A stretch of 39,518 nucleotides of DNA from Myxococcales bacterium (GTDB taxonomy: Bacteria > Myxococcota > B64-G9). Positions within the stretch are counted from its first letter, which is position 1. Each line of letters opens with the position of its first letter. This document shows, one piece after another, positions 29,118 through 37,172 of the stretch. A program made the position numbers and the translations under genes. The notes under the pieces are model-generated. The model made no database searches and was not told the origin of the DNA. It saw only the letters and a program-made list of their open reading frames with translations. Location: the NCBI GenBank assembly GCA_012798435.1, contig JAAZNF010000066.1, forward strand, positions 1 through 39,518, read 5' to 3'.

Positions 29118-30521
29118 TCAATGGATCCGGATGCGCAACGTGCCCTGGTTCTCCCCGGGGGCGGCGGCGGCGCCGATGCCGGCGGCCACGCCCACCACCA
29201 CCACCCCCACCGCGGTCCAGAACCACCACTTGTCCCGAAGATAAGCAAAGCTGTACCAGGGCGCGGGCGGTGGCGGTGTCTCTACACGCCGGGCGATTCC
29301 AGGATCCGCCGCCTTGTCGGAGCCCGCTCCCGTGCCATTCTCTCCGACCGCGATCCCTCCCGCCGCAGCGACCCCGCCCGGAGCGCCGCCTTCCTCGCCA
29401 CCGGCACCGTCCAGCACCAAGCCATCGGCCTCGTTGGCTTCGCCGCCGCTCGCGCCCGCGGCCACCGCGGCCTCGTCCGCGGACAGGAGATCGGCGATCA
29501 GCTCTCGGGCCCGGGCGGACAGATCGGCGGCCGGGACGTTCGCCGCCTCGCGCTGCTCGACCCGGGGCGGCGAACCCGGCTCGACGGCGAAGGCGCGCAG
29601 CCGAAGCGCGCTCGTTTCGCCATCCAGGGTGAGCAGCACGAGGAGCCGGGCGCCGAGGAACTCGGCCAGCGCGGCGCTTCCCGTCCCGGGTCCCTTGCCG
29701 AAGGCCTCCCGGGCCATGCCGGCGAAACGATCCGAGAAGGCCTTCTGATCCCGCGCGGGTTTCAGCGCCACGCGGAAGACGCGCGCCCGCCCCGCCTCCA
29801 CCGTGAGCACCGCGCCGAAGCGGCGAAAGCCGTCCTTGCGCGCCACCAGCACGTGGGGGCCAGGACGCAGCCCGTCCACCTGCAGCGGCGCGCCGCCCCG
29901 GTAGGCGAAGTCCACCCACACCTCCGCGCCCAGCGGCTCGATGGACACCGACAGCGCGCCGCGGGAGGGCTCCGCCGATTGCTTCCGCGCCCGCTCGAAC
30001 ACCTCCTGGATGTCCGGGGGAAAGACGTCGCGATCGATCCCGGAATCGCTCCCGAGGTCCAGCGCGCGGGAGAAGTACTCGATCCCGCGCTCCACCTCGC
30101 CCGACAAGACCCAGCTGGCGCCGAGGTACACCAGGCACTCTCGTAGCACGGCGGGCTCGGCCAGCCAGGCGGCCAGCGACTCCAAACGTTCCCGGGCCAG
30201 GTCGAGCTTCTGTTGGGCCAGCTCCAGATCGACCTCTTCGTAGGCGGCCTTTCCGGCCTGCAACAAGGCCCGGGCTTCTTCCAGGAGCGGCCGGTGCGCG
30301 GTGGAGCCTTCATCGTCGAGCCGCTCCTCCAAATCCTGGAGCGCAAGATCCTTTCGTCCCGAGATCACCTGACGGAGTTCGCGTTGCAGATCCACCGCCA
30401 GCTTGGCCGCCGCCCCCCCTCGCCCCAGGGCAAAACCCACCGCCGGCCGGGCCGTATCGTCGGCGGCCGCGGGCGCACCCAGCCACCCGACAATCAGGAT
30501 CAACGCGGCGACGTGGCGCAC
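29118..30521 (-). CDS. PEGA-domain secreted/membrane protein with a TPR-like N-terminal region
   Basis: 467 aa from a GTG start with AGGAGG just upstream; no better ATG exists. Residues 1-20 are a signal peptide (HVAALILIVGWLGAPAAA). Residues 25-185 are alpha-helical (LQRELRQVISGRKDLALQD, ESLAAWLAEPAVLRECLVYL, GEVERGIEYFSRALDLG), resembling TPR helices. A PEGA domain follows (GALSVSIEPLGAEVWVDF, YRGGAPLQVDGLRPGPHVL). A variable region then leads to a C-terminal membrane helix (WFWTAVGVVVVGVAAGIG) and a short tail. PEGA proteins of this kind are common in myxobacteria, typically as surface or periplasmic proteins of unknown role. It lies 10 bp after the Kelch lipoprotein gene and is cotranscribed with it. 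It converges on the kinase gene. Confidence 0.82.
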   Translation of the reverse strand: MRHVAALILIVGWLGAPAAADDTARPAVGFALGRGGAAAKLAVDLQRELRQVISGRKDLALQDLEERLDDEGSTAHRPLLEEARALLQAGKAAYEEVDLELAQQKLDLARERLESLAAWLAEPAVLRECLVYLGASWVLSGEVERGIEYFSRALDLGSDSGIDRDVFPPDIQEVFERARKQSAEPSRGALSVSIEPLGAEVWVDFAYRGGAPLQVDGLRPGPHVLVARKDGFRRFGAVLTVEAGRARVFRVALKPARDQKAFSDRFAGMAREAFGKGPGTGSAALAEFLGARLLVLLTLDGETSALRLRAFAVEPGSPPRVEQREAANVPAADLSARARELIADLLSADEAAVAAGASGGEANEADGLVLDGAGGEEGGAPGGVAAAGGIAVGENGTGAGSDKAADPGIARRVETPPPPAPWYSFAYLRDKWWFWTAVGVVVVGVAAGIGAAAAPGENQGTLRIRIH

Positions 30522-30531
30522 AAGCACCTCC

Positions 30532-32082
30532 TCAGGGGACGTCCCACGGCCGCCCGGCAATGACCTCGCCGGAGGCCAGCGGCTCTCCCTCGCCCAAACC
30601 CCCGAGCAGCACCGCTCGTCCGAGGACCGGAACCGCCGCGGCGCCCGCGCGCGCCGCGCCCAGGGATACGGCCTTGCCGCCATCCTCGAGCGGCGAGAGC
30701 GAATCGGCGGTGGGATCGAAGATCAGGATCCCGGCGAGCGGCGCAACATCGTCGCCCGCGAGCCCACCGGCCAGCACCAGGCGTCGATCGGAGAGCGGCA
30801 GCACCGCCGGGAGCCACCTCCCGGCGGGCATGGCCGGGCCTACCTTGGCCTCGGCGCGGCCGATGGAGAGCACGCGCACGTTCTCGGCCGCCGGCGCCGC
30901 CAGCCCCGCGCCGTCCCACAGGCCTCCGCCCGCGAGCAAGATCTCGTCGGCGCGGCCCGGGATGGGCGCCGCCTCGAAGAAGAACAGGTTGGCGTCCGCG
31001 CCGGAGAAGTTCAGATCGACGAAGGGATCGCCGCTGCGCGCCGGATCGAAGACCTCGGCCGCGGGTGTGCCGGCGGCGCCGCCCACGAAGAGCACCCGAT
31101 TCGATGAGATGGGAACCGCGCGGTGAGAGAGCCGGGCCGCGTGCAGCGGGTACTGGAACGGCCGCACGTCGCCGGCCGATTCGATGCTGGGGTCGTACAC
31201 CAGCGTCTCGACGGTGGCCTGCGCGGGCTCTGTCCCGCCGCCGGCGATGAGCACCCGGCCGTCGGAGAGCAAAGTCGCGCTGTGGAACACCCGGCCGGAA
31301 GGCAGCGGCTTCTCGATCCAGCGGTCCTCGGCAAAAAGGTATACCTCGAAGCTCGGCACCAGGTCGGCCGGGTCCACCCGCAGGGGCCAGAGCCCCGGTT
31401 CGAGGCGCAAGCGCGAGGTCCCGCCGATCACCAGCAGGTTCCCATTGGCGAGCGGCGTCGCGCTGGCCAGAAGCCGCGGCTGATGCAGGCGCGCAGTCGG
31501 GTAGATCGATCCCGTGCCCGGCTCGAAGATGTCGGCCGCGGCGCTGGCGGCAAGCTCGAGGCAACCGGCACAACCGGGGACGGCGAAGACTCGATCGGCG
31601 CCGCCGGCGACCACCACTCGGCCGTCGAGGAGCAATTCGCCTGCGGCGAAGGCGCGCCCGCTGGACAGGGGCCGCGCGGCGCAACCGACACTCGAGACCG
31701 GCGTAAAGAACAGATCCACCTGCGCCGGCCGGCCGGCGTCGAGGTCGATACCGCCGGCGTGGGCCAGATGCGTCTCCGCGCCCCCCACCACGCCCACCGC
31801 TTGAAGAATCAAGTTCTCACCCGGGGAGGCCTTCCATTCCACCACCTCGCCCGGACCGAGCCGAAGGTCGGCCCGCTCGTGCAACTTTCCGTCCGCTCTC
31901 CACAGGGAGAGCCGCAGGCGTTCCAGGCTCGGCGGCGGGGCGGGGGTGGTGGCCGTCTCGGGACACGGCCCGTCGAGCGAAGATTGCGCGAAGGCCAGGC
32001 GCAGATCGCCCGCGGCGCCGTGCGGCTCGGGAGCACAGGCCGCCAGCAACAGGAGGCAAACGGCCAACCATGACATCTTCAT
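30532..32082 (-). CDS. Kelch-repeat (beta-propeller) lipoprotein
   Basis: 516 aa. The signal peptide ends LLLLAAC (Cys16), so it is lipid-anchored. About residues 150-510 hold Kelch-type blades, each with a G-(R/N)-V/L-L-x-x-G-G strand pair: LDGRVVVAGGADR, LANGNLLVIGGTS, SDGRVLIAGGGTEP, SNRVLFVGGAAG, ADEILLAGGGLW, SDRRLVLAGGLAG and VLLGGLGEGE. That is enough for a 6- or 7-bladed propeller. Before it is a beta-sandwich-like region (LRLSLWRADGKLHERADLRLG) without assignment. There is no ribosome site; a TTGCGC-N17-TATCAT promoter ends 8 nt before the ATG. The role is probably protein or glycan binding at the cell surface. The PEGA gene follows 10 bp downstream. Confidence 0.85.
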   Translation of the reverse strand: MKMSWLAVCLLLLAACAPEPHGAAGDLRLAFAQSSLDGPCPETATTPAPPPSLERLRLSLWRADGKLHERADLRLGPGEVVEWKASPGENLILQAVGVVGGAETHLAHAGGIDLDAGRPAQVDLFFTPVSSVGCAARPLSSGRAFAAGELLLDGRVVVAGGADRVFAVPGCAGCLELAASAAADIFEPGTGSIYPTARLHQPRLLASATPLANGNLLVIGGTSRLRLEPGLWPLRVDPADLVPSFEVYLFAEDRWIEKPLPSGRVFHSATLLSDGRVLIAGGGTEPAQATVETLVYDPSIESAGDVRPFQYPLHAARLSHRAVPISSNRVLFVGGAAGTPAAEVFDPARSGDPFVDLNFSGADANLFFFEAAPIPGRADEILLAGGGLWDGAGLAAPAAENVRVLSIGRAEAKVGPAMPAGRWLPAVLPLSDRRLVLAGGLAGDDVAPLAGILIFDPTADSLSPLEDGGKAVSLGAARAGAAAVPVLGRAVLLGGLGEGEPLASGEVIAGRPWDVP

Positions 32083-32090
32083 GAGTTCGC

Positions 32091-32119
32091 ATGATAGCAA
32101 TCCATCCGTCCGGGCGCAA
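32091..32119 (-). promoter_or_regulatory. Sigma-70-type promoter, predicted leaderless start of the Kelch lipoprotein gene
   Basis: The minus strand has TTGCGC, 17 bp, TATCAT, then 8 nt to the ATG at 32082, with no Shine-Dalgarno sequence between. Confidence 0.55.
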
Positions 32120-32126
32120 ACCTCGC

Positions 32127-32155
32127 TTGACACTTCGCCCGGCCGCTGGTAGCTG
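32127..32155 (+). promoter_or_regulatory. Promoter of tRNA-Gln
   Basis: A perfect -35 TTGACA with a 17-bp spacer to TAGCTG; the predicted start is about 22 nt before the tRNA. It lies back-to-back with the Kelch gene promoter. Confidence 0.5.
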
Positions 32156-32183
32156 TAAGCGGCCTGCGGGGGATGATAAAGGT

Positions 32184-32254
32184 TGAGGCGTCGTCCAATG
32201 GCAGGACAACGGACTTTGGATCCGTCTATGGAGGTTCGAATCCTCCCGCCTCAG
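32184..32254 (+). tRNA. tRNA-Gln (anticodon UUG)
   Basis: 71 nt fold into a standard cloverleaf: acceptor TGAGGCG/CGCCTCA, D-stem GTCC/GGAC, anticodon stem ACGGA/TCCGT with loop CTTTGGA (anticodon TTG), 4-nt variable loop, and T-arm GGAGG-TTCGAAT-CCTCC. The discriminator is G. The 3' CCA is not encoded and must be added after transcription. TTG reads CAA and, by wobble, CAG. Confidence 0.96.
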
Positions 32255-32309
32255 TGACGCCAATCGCCCGCCTCGCGCCGCGGCCCTGGTGGGAATGGAA
32301 GGAGAGACC

Positions 32310-33176
32310 ATGAGAGCGATCCTGTGTACCATCCTGGCTGGATTACTTGCTGCCGCCAGCCTGCCCGTCGTGGCCCAGGACGGCGGGGGAGGAGAAGAGA
32401 AGAAGAGCGACGTGTTCACGCCGCCGGACGCCGCCAAGAACCCGCCGCCCGAGAGCACCCCGCCGCCCGTGGTGGTGGTGCCCACCGGCTACCCGGTGTC
32501 CGAGGTGGAGCGGCCGCTGGTGCTCCCGCGCATGACGCTGGAGCCCGACGCGGCCTTCTTCATCAACTTCATCAGCGGGCAGGGTGACAACATCATCGGC
32601 CTTTTGCTCGGCGCCAGCATGGGCATCGTGGACAAGCTCGAGGCGGGGTTCCACATGCCGCTGGCCATGAGCCCGGAGTTCAAGGCCGGCGAGCTGGTGT
32701 TCCACGGCGCCTACGACCTCACCTCGCTGGTGAATGTCCCCAACCTGATGTTGGCCGGACGGGCCAACCTGGCGGTGGCCACCAGCGACCACTTCCGCGG
32801 CATGGGGTCGGGGGCCTTCGGCACGGACTTCGGATTGCTGTTCCAGGGGCTCACCAAGTACAAGTTCGCACAGATGTTCGCCATGTTCGCGACGGTCGGC
32901 CTGGGGTTTACCGGCGGGCCTGGCGGTTTCGCCTTCGAGCTCGATCTCGGCCCCATCGTCAACCCCATGGAGGCGCTGGCCATCGAGCTGCACTTCGGCA
33001 TCCGCAAGCTGGCCAAGGATGGCTTCCCCACGCTCATCCCCCTGTACGTTCAGGCGCAGTACACCATCGGCCGCGATCTGGACGCCTTCGTTCGGTTCGG
33101 CTTCCCCGATCTCAACCACGCCGGCTCCGACAGCATCATCCTGATGGTGGGGGCCGCCTACCGTATCTCGCTGTAG
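32310..33176 (+). CDS. Outer-membrane beta-barrel-like secreted protein
   Basis: 288 aa. The signal peptide (MRAILCTILAGLLAAASLPVVAQ) is followed by a Gly/Glu/Pro-rich linker to about residue 65, then alternating hydrophobic/polar strands with Gly turns (IIGLLLGASMGIVDKLEAGF, NLMLAGRANLAVA, GFAFELDLGP, FVRFGFPDL, IILMVGAAYRISL). The last residue pattern, ending in hydrophobics at alternate positions, fits the barrel-assembly signal. The strand count would give a small barrel of about 12 strands, by rough estimate. AAGGAGAG precedes the ATG; an earlier in-frame ATG at 32295 is less well placed. It lies 55 bp downstream of tRNA-Gln and may be read from its promoter. Ligand or transport function unknown. 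Confidence 0.78.
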   Translation: MRAILCTILAGLLAAASLPVVAQDGGGGEEKKSDVFTPPDAAKNPPPESTPPPVVVVPTGYPVSEVERPLVLPRMTLEPDAAFFINFISGQGDNIIGLLLGASMGIVDKLEAGFHMPLAMSPEFKAGELVFHGAYDLTSLVNVPNLMLAGRANLAVATSDHFRGMGSGAFGTDFGLLFQGLTKYKFAQMFAMFATVGLGFTGGPGGFAFELDLGPIVNPMEALAIELHFGIRKLAKDGFPTLIPLYVQAQYTIGRDLDAFVRFGFPDLNHAGSDSIILMVGAAYRISL

Positions 33177-33238
33177 CTCCAATCCCATCCGAGAGTTGGT
33201 CCGCGACCATATCAACCTGAAATCACTGCATAAAACTT

Positions 33239-33395
33239 GGGGACAGGCCCCGAGTTTTCCCGAGTGTTCCCGAGTGCAGTCGACCCCGGGAATATACCGC
33301 TAACCATTTGATAATATTACATAAAAAATTGGCAAACAGTGGGGACAGGCCCTGAGTTTCCCTGAGTTTCCTGGGTTTCTGCTGATTTTCTGGGC
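33239..33395. repeat. Pair of GGGGACAGGCCC-type REP-like elements
   Basis: GGGGACAGGCCCC at 33239-33251 and GGGGACAGGCCCT at 33341-33353 are each followed by GAGTTTTCCCGAGTGTTCC-like or GAGTTTCCCTGAGTTTCC-like short direct repeats. The remainder of the 256-bp gap to the OmpA gene is AT-rich. The palindromic GGGGACAG-CCCC core resembles REP sequences mobilised by RAYT transposases; related cores occur at 39104-39140. No transposase gene is present. Confidence 0.6.
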
Positions 33396-33432
33396 TTTGA
33401 AGGAATGATGGAGAGTCTGGCGGGCGAGGCTT

Positions 33433-34668
33433 CTAACGGAACAGGAAGATCACCTCCACGCGCCGGTTCTTGGAGCGGCCCTCGGCGGTGGAGTTGTCGG
33501 CCACGGGGTTGGAGGAGCCATAGCCCGAGGCCTTGACCCGGTTGAAGTCGAGCTTGCGGATCTGCACCAGGTAGTCCAGCACCGCCTGGGCACGGCCCTG
33601 CGAGAGCGCCAGGTTGGCAGCGTCCGAGCCCACCGAGTCGGTGTAACCCTCGACCACCAACGGATAGGCCGAGTACCGCTGGGCGATCTCGGCCACCTGA
33701 TCCAACAAGGAATAGCGCTCGGGCAGGATGATGTTCTTCCCCGGCGCGAAAAGGTCGTACAGACTCACCACCACTCCGCGCCCCTCCTGGCGCACCAGGG
33801 TGGGCAGGCGGTAGGCCTCCTCGAACAGCGCCTTGCGCTCGGAAAGGAGCTTCATCTTCTCCTGCTTCCTCGCGTATTGCTCCTGGGAGGCGGCGATGGC
33901 GGCGTCGGCCTTCTGCGAGGCGTTCTGGGCCAGGGTCTGAGCGTCCTCGAAGCGCTTCTGCTGGGCCGCGGCCCGCGCTTGCTCGAGGAAGTTCTTGGCG
34001 ATGCCGAAGTTGTTGGGGTCGAAGGTGGCGGCCTCCAGCGACTCGGCCGTCTGGAGCTTGGAGGCCGCGGCGGCCAGGGCCTCCTGGGTGGCCTTGTCGC
34101 GCCTCGCCTCCTCCAGGGCCTTCTGCTCCGCGGCCAGACGCTCGGCGGCGGCCTTCTGCTCGGCGGCCAGACGCGCCTCGGCCTCGGCGCGGGCCTTCTC
34201 CAGCTCGGCGGCGATGCGGGCCTTCTCGGCCTTCGACTTCTCCTGCTCCTCGGCCAGCTTGGCCCGCAGCGCCTGGATCTGTTCGAGCCGCATGACCCGG
34301 TCCTCGGCCTCGCGGCGGCGTTGCTCCTGCTGGGCCAGTTTCTTCTTGGCGGCGGCCAGTTTCTCCTCGGCCTTGGCGCGCCGCTCCTCGGCCTGCAACC
34401 TACGCGAGTGCTCCAGGGCGGTGCTGAACTTGACGGCCGCCAGCAACGAGTGCGACACGCACGACTCCATGCGGCGGGCGTTGTAATCCTCCTGGGCCAG
34501 CTTGTAGTAACGCTGGGCCAGGGTGAACACCGCGGGTGCGGCCCGCTGGGCCGACTGCGCGGCGACCTGGTCCGAGAACATCCCGGAAGCGCTGTTGAGC
34601 TCCGCCGGGCGCGGCGGGGGGGCGCAACCACACAGCACACACACGGCGATCCCGATGAGCTTGCGCAT
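33433..34668 (-). CDS. OmpA-family lipoprotein with DUF4398-like and coiled-coil regions
   Basis: 411 aa. The lipobox VLCGC gives lipidation near residue 15. Residues 20-95 resemble DUF4398 (RAAPAVFTLAQRYYKLAQED, SHSLLAAVKFSTAL). About 95-270 form a long charged Ala/Glu/Lys coiled coil (ERRAKAEEKLAAAKKKLA), which could span the periplasm. The C-terminus (about 300-411) is an OmpA peptidoglycan-binding domain with GYTDSVG, NLALSQGRAQAVLDYL and NRRVEVIFLF. It therefore probably links the outer membrane or its lipoprotein layer to the wall. GGAGG precedes the ATG. It lies 11 bp after the small upstream gene of similar composition and is cotranscribed with it. Confidence 0.88.
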   Translation of the reverse strand: MRKLIGIAVCVLCGCAPPPRPAELNSASGMFSDQVAAQSAQRAAPAVFTLAQRYYKLAQEDYNARRMESCVSHSLLAAVKFSTALEHSRRLQAEERRAKAEEKLAAAKKKLAQQEQRRREAEDRVMRLEQIQALRAKLAEEQEKSKAEKARIAAELEKARAEAEARLAAEQKAAAERLAAEQKALEEARRDKATQEALAAAASKLQTAESLEAATFDPNNFGIAKNFLEQARAAAQQKRFEDAQTLAQNASQKADAAIAASQEQYARKQEKMKLLSERKALFEEAYRLPTLVRQEGRGVVVSLYDLFAPGKNIILPERYSLLDQVAEIAQRYSAYPLVVEGYTDSVGSDAANLALSQGRAQAVLDYLVQIRKLDFNRVKASGYGSSNPVADNSTAEGRSKNRRVEVIFLFR

Positions 34669-34679
34669 GGCGTCCTCCC

Positions 34680-35102
34680 TCAGGGGCCCCGGGACTCGAG
34701 TTCCCGGACCCGCTCCTCGGCGGCCTGGGCCGCGGCGGCCACCTGCTCGGCCTGCTTCTCCATGGCGACGGCCTGGTCCTCGCTCTCCTGAGCGGCGTTC
34801 TCGGCCGCGATGCGATCGAGCTTCACCCGCAGGTACTCGACCTGCGCCTCGACGCGCAAGAGCAGCGGATCGATGGCCGACGCCTTGTCCTGGGCCAGGA
34901 AGGCCTGCCCCTGGGTGATCCAGGTGCGGATGAGCTCGATGTCCGCGCTCAGGCTGCCGTCGGTGTCGGCGTTCTTGAGCTCGGCGATGGCGCGGCTCCA
35001 CTGCTCGAACTGCTTCTGGTAAAAGGCCGCGTCGCGATCCTTGGCCTGGATGAGCCCACCCAGCAGGCCCACGCCCAGCACCACCAGCAACATGCGTTTC
35101 AT
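34680..35102 (-). CDS. Small secreted coiled-coil protein, partner of the OmpA lipoprotein
   Basis: 140 aa. A signal peptide (MKRMLLVVLGVGLLGGLIQA) precedes an almost purely helical mature protein (RDAAFYQKQFEQWSRAIAEL, IELIRTWITQGQAFLAQDK, AAAAQAAEERVRELESRGP) with no cysteines and no known domain. Composition and helix style match the coiled-coil part of the following OmpA lipoprotein, so a physical partnership is plausible but unproven. GGAGG stands 5 nt before the ATG; the in-frame sequence upstream is rejected because of its non-coding composition. It is the first gene of the two-gene unit. Confidence 0.75.
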   Translation of the reverse strand: MKRMLLVVLGVGLLGGLIQAKDRDAAFYQKQFEQWSRAIAELKNADTDGSLSADIELIRTWITQGQAFLAQDKASAIDPLLLRVEAQVEYLRVKLDRIAAENAAQESEDQAVAMEKQAEQVAAAAQAAEERVRELESRGP

Positions 35103-35374
35103 GCCGACCTCCAATCCCCGGGAAAGAGGGAAACGCCTGGTGCGACAAGGGGTCGCCACCAGAACACGCGGCCGCTCGCGCCAAGGCAAGACCGGTCGCA
35201 AATTGCGTCGACCGCGCCTGCTCTGATGGCCCCGCGGTCAGGCGCTTCAATATCCCAAGCACCCCTGGTGGCTCTCGCCAGTGGGCCCCACGGTCGCTCT
35301 CGCAAAGAAATGACTACGCGGTGTTCGCGCATGTCACCGATAAAGAATCCCTTCTCCGAGAGCGAGAGGCTCGC

Positions 35375-36325
35375 TCACCGGGCCAGGGCCTTCTGGACCT
35401 CGGGCAACTTCCCGGCCGAGCCGAGCTTCTCGTTCTTGTGGGCGATGAACTTGGCGTACTCCTTCATGAACACCTTGCCTGGGTCGCGCAGGTCGAACTT
35501 CTCCGGCGTGTCGCGGAAGAACTCGCGGTGCACCCGCGTCCACACCAGCCGGCCGTCGGTGTCGATGTTGACCTTGGTCACGCCCAGGGTGGCGGCCTTG
35601 GCGAACTCGTTCTCGTTGACGCCCTTGGTGTCCTTGAGCTTGCCGCCGGCGGCGTTGATGCGGTCCACCTCCTCCTTGGGCACCGAGGAGGAACCGTGCA
35701 TCACCAGCGGGAACTTGGGCAGGCGCTTCTGGATCTCGGCCAGCACGTCCATGCGCAGCGCCTGGGCGCCCTTGAACTTGTAGGCCCCGTGCGAGGTGCC
35801 GATGGCCACCGCCAGCGAGTCGCAGCCGGACTTCTCGACGAACTCCTTGGCCTGTTTGGGATCGGTGAGGTGGGCGTTCTTCTCGTCCACCGAGACGTGT
35901 TCCTCCACGCCGCCGAGCTGGCCCAGCTCGGCCTCCACCACGATGCCCTTCTTGTGGGCGGCATCGACGATCTGGCGCGTGATGCGGATGTTCTCCTCGA
36001 AGGGCTTGTCCGAGGCGTCGATCATGACGCTGGAGTAGAAGCCGCTCTGGATGCAGTCCATGCAGGCCTCGACATCGCCGTGGTCCAGGTGCACCGCGAA
36101 GATGGCCTGCGGGAAGACCTGGTCCGCGGCGCGGATGATGGCCTCCAGCATTCGCTTGTCGGTGTAAGTGCGCGCTCCCTTGGAGATCTGGATGATGAAG
36201 GGGGCCTGGGAGTCGAGGTTGCCGCGGAACAGGCCCATGGCCTGCTCGAGGTTGTTGATGTTGTAGGCGCCGATGGCGTAGCGGCCGTAGGCGAGCTCGA
36301 ACAGTTTCTTGGTGGTCACGATCAT
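35375..36325 (-). CDS. fba: Class II fructose-bisphosphate aldolase
   Basis: 316 aa. This cytoplasmic enzyme cleaves fructose 1,6-bisphosphate to dihydroxyacetone phosphate and glyceraldehyde 3-phosphate, or the reverse in gluconeogenesis. It has the class II metal-site pattern: HLDHGD with base Asp81 and zinc His82, EAELGQLGG with Glu133, IGTSHGAYKF with His179 and VMHGSSSVP with His210, then KVNIDTDGRL for phosphate binding. There is no sign of a truncated or shifted frame. AAGGAG precedes the ATG at MIVTTK; an in-frame ATG farther up lacks a ribosome site. A promoter with TTGACC and TAGTCA is upstream. It is monocistronic as far as can be seen. Confidence 0.93.
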   Translation of the reverse strand: MIVTTKKLFELAYGRYAIGAYNINNLEQAMGLFRGNLDSQAPFIIQISKGARTYTDKRMLEAIIRAADQVFPQAIFAVHLDHGDVEACMDCIQSGFYSSVMIDASDKPFEENIRITRQIVDAAHKKGIVVEAELGQLGGVEEHVSVDEKNAHLTDPKQAKEFVEKSGCDSLAVAIGTSHGAYKFKGAQALRMDVLAEIQKRLPKFPLVMHGSSSVPKEEVDRINAAGGKLKDTKGVNENEFAKAATLGVTKVNIDTDGRLVWTRVHREFFRDTPEKFDLRDPGKVFMKEYAKFIAHKNEKLGSAGKLPEVQKALAR

Positions 36326-36363
36326 GGTTTTCTCCTTTGCAAAATCCGACGTCAGGGGACTGA

Positions 36364-36392
36364 TGACTAGCATGGACGGTGGGCCAGGTCAA
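36364..36392 (-). promoter_or_regulatory. Sigma-70-type promoter of fba
   Basis: The minus strand has TTGACC, 17 bp, TAGTCA, with a leader of about 32 nt ending in AAGGAG. Confidence 0.5.
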
Positions 36393-36442
36393 TCGGAGAG
36401 CGGCAGAACCGCGAGGCACGCGGCCGGGCAGACGTAAAGCTT

Positions 36443-36471
36443 TTGCATCGACCGACCGAATCTCACAATAT
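36443..36471 (+). promoter_or_regulatory. Sigma-70-type promoter of the frameshifted lipoprotein gene
   Basis: TTGCAT, 17 bp, CAATAT, with a predicted leader of about 24 nt holding AAGGAGG before the ATG at 36502. Confidence 0.45.
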
Positions 36472-36501
36472 CGGCCGCTCGAAACTCAAGGAGGAATGAC
36501 G

Positions 36502-37148
36502 ATGAATCATGTGTGGACAACGTGCGCTTCGGCCTGGCTGTCGCTTTCCCTGGGCGCCTGCGCCTTCGGGGGGTCGACCCCTGTGCGAACGTTCGCTGCG
36601 GCAGCGTGGGCACATGCGTAGAAGAAGACGGTGCGGCGCGCTGCGAGTGCCCGGCCGGGTACCAGGCCAGCGGCACGGAGTGCGTGCGTGAGCTTCCCAA
36701 GGCCTCTACGCTGGCCACGGCGCTGGAGAGTCCGCCCAACCACCAGAATTACCTGAATTTTCGCACCATGACCGTGGAAAACAACTCCACGGACTACGAC
36801 CTGCGCGCCTTCGAGGACCCGGCCGCGGGAGGCATGGCGCTCGCGCTCGGGCCAGGAGTCGCCGAAGTGAACCTGGGCTCCTTACGGTCCTTCCACGAGG
36901 TAGAGCGTGCTCCGGCCGACGGCTACCAGACCGACGCGCCGGCGCAAAACAACTACGTGATCGGCAACGGTTTCGCCACCGGTGGCAACTACGAGCAGGG
37001 ATACACCATGAGCTGGAAGGTCTACGTGCTCAAGCTCTCGGACGGCACCTACGCCAAGCTCCAGGTACAGAGCGCGCTCCGAGGGGTGATGCAGATCTGG
37101 GCCTTCCGCCAGGCCGCCGGGGGCGACGATATCGCCACGCGGCCTTGA
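36502..37148 (+). CDS. EGF-like / HmuY-like lipoprotein interrupted by a -1 frameshift in a six-G tract
   Basis: The N-terminus reads from 36502: AAGGAGG, ATG, and a signal peptide ending LSLGAC (Cys20), then AFGGS. At the six-G tract near 36568-36573 the frame changes; the continuation in the next frame has CANVRCGSVGTC and CECPAGYQASGTEC, an EGF-like module, then a region (YDLRAFEDPAAGG, GYTMSWKVYVLKLSDGTYAK) resembling HmuY-type haem-binding lipoproteins. One extra G, or -1 slippage at the tract, restores an intact 215-aa lipoprotein. The second frame has no ribosome site of its own (first GTG at 36513). It could be phase variation, programmed frameshifting, a recent mutation or a sequence error. 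The HmuY match is moderate and haem binding is not shown. Confidence 0.7.
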
Positions 37149-37172
37149 AGGCGCCGGCCCGATCGTTTCAGA

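Noticed and set aside
27125-29248. Long open frame antisense to the kinase gene
   Set aside because: It has a shadow composition and no start signals. The kinase motifs lie on the plus strand.
35360-35376. Hairpin GAGCGAG-AGG-CTCGCTC as terminator of fba
   Set aside because: The stem overlaps the stop codon and has no T run after it, so intrinsic termination is not supported.
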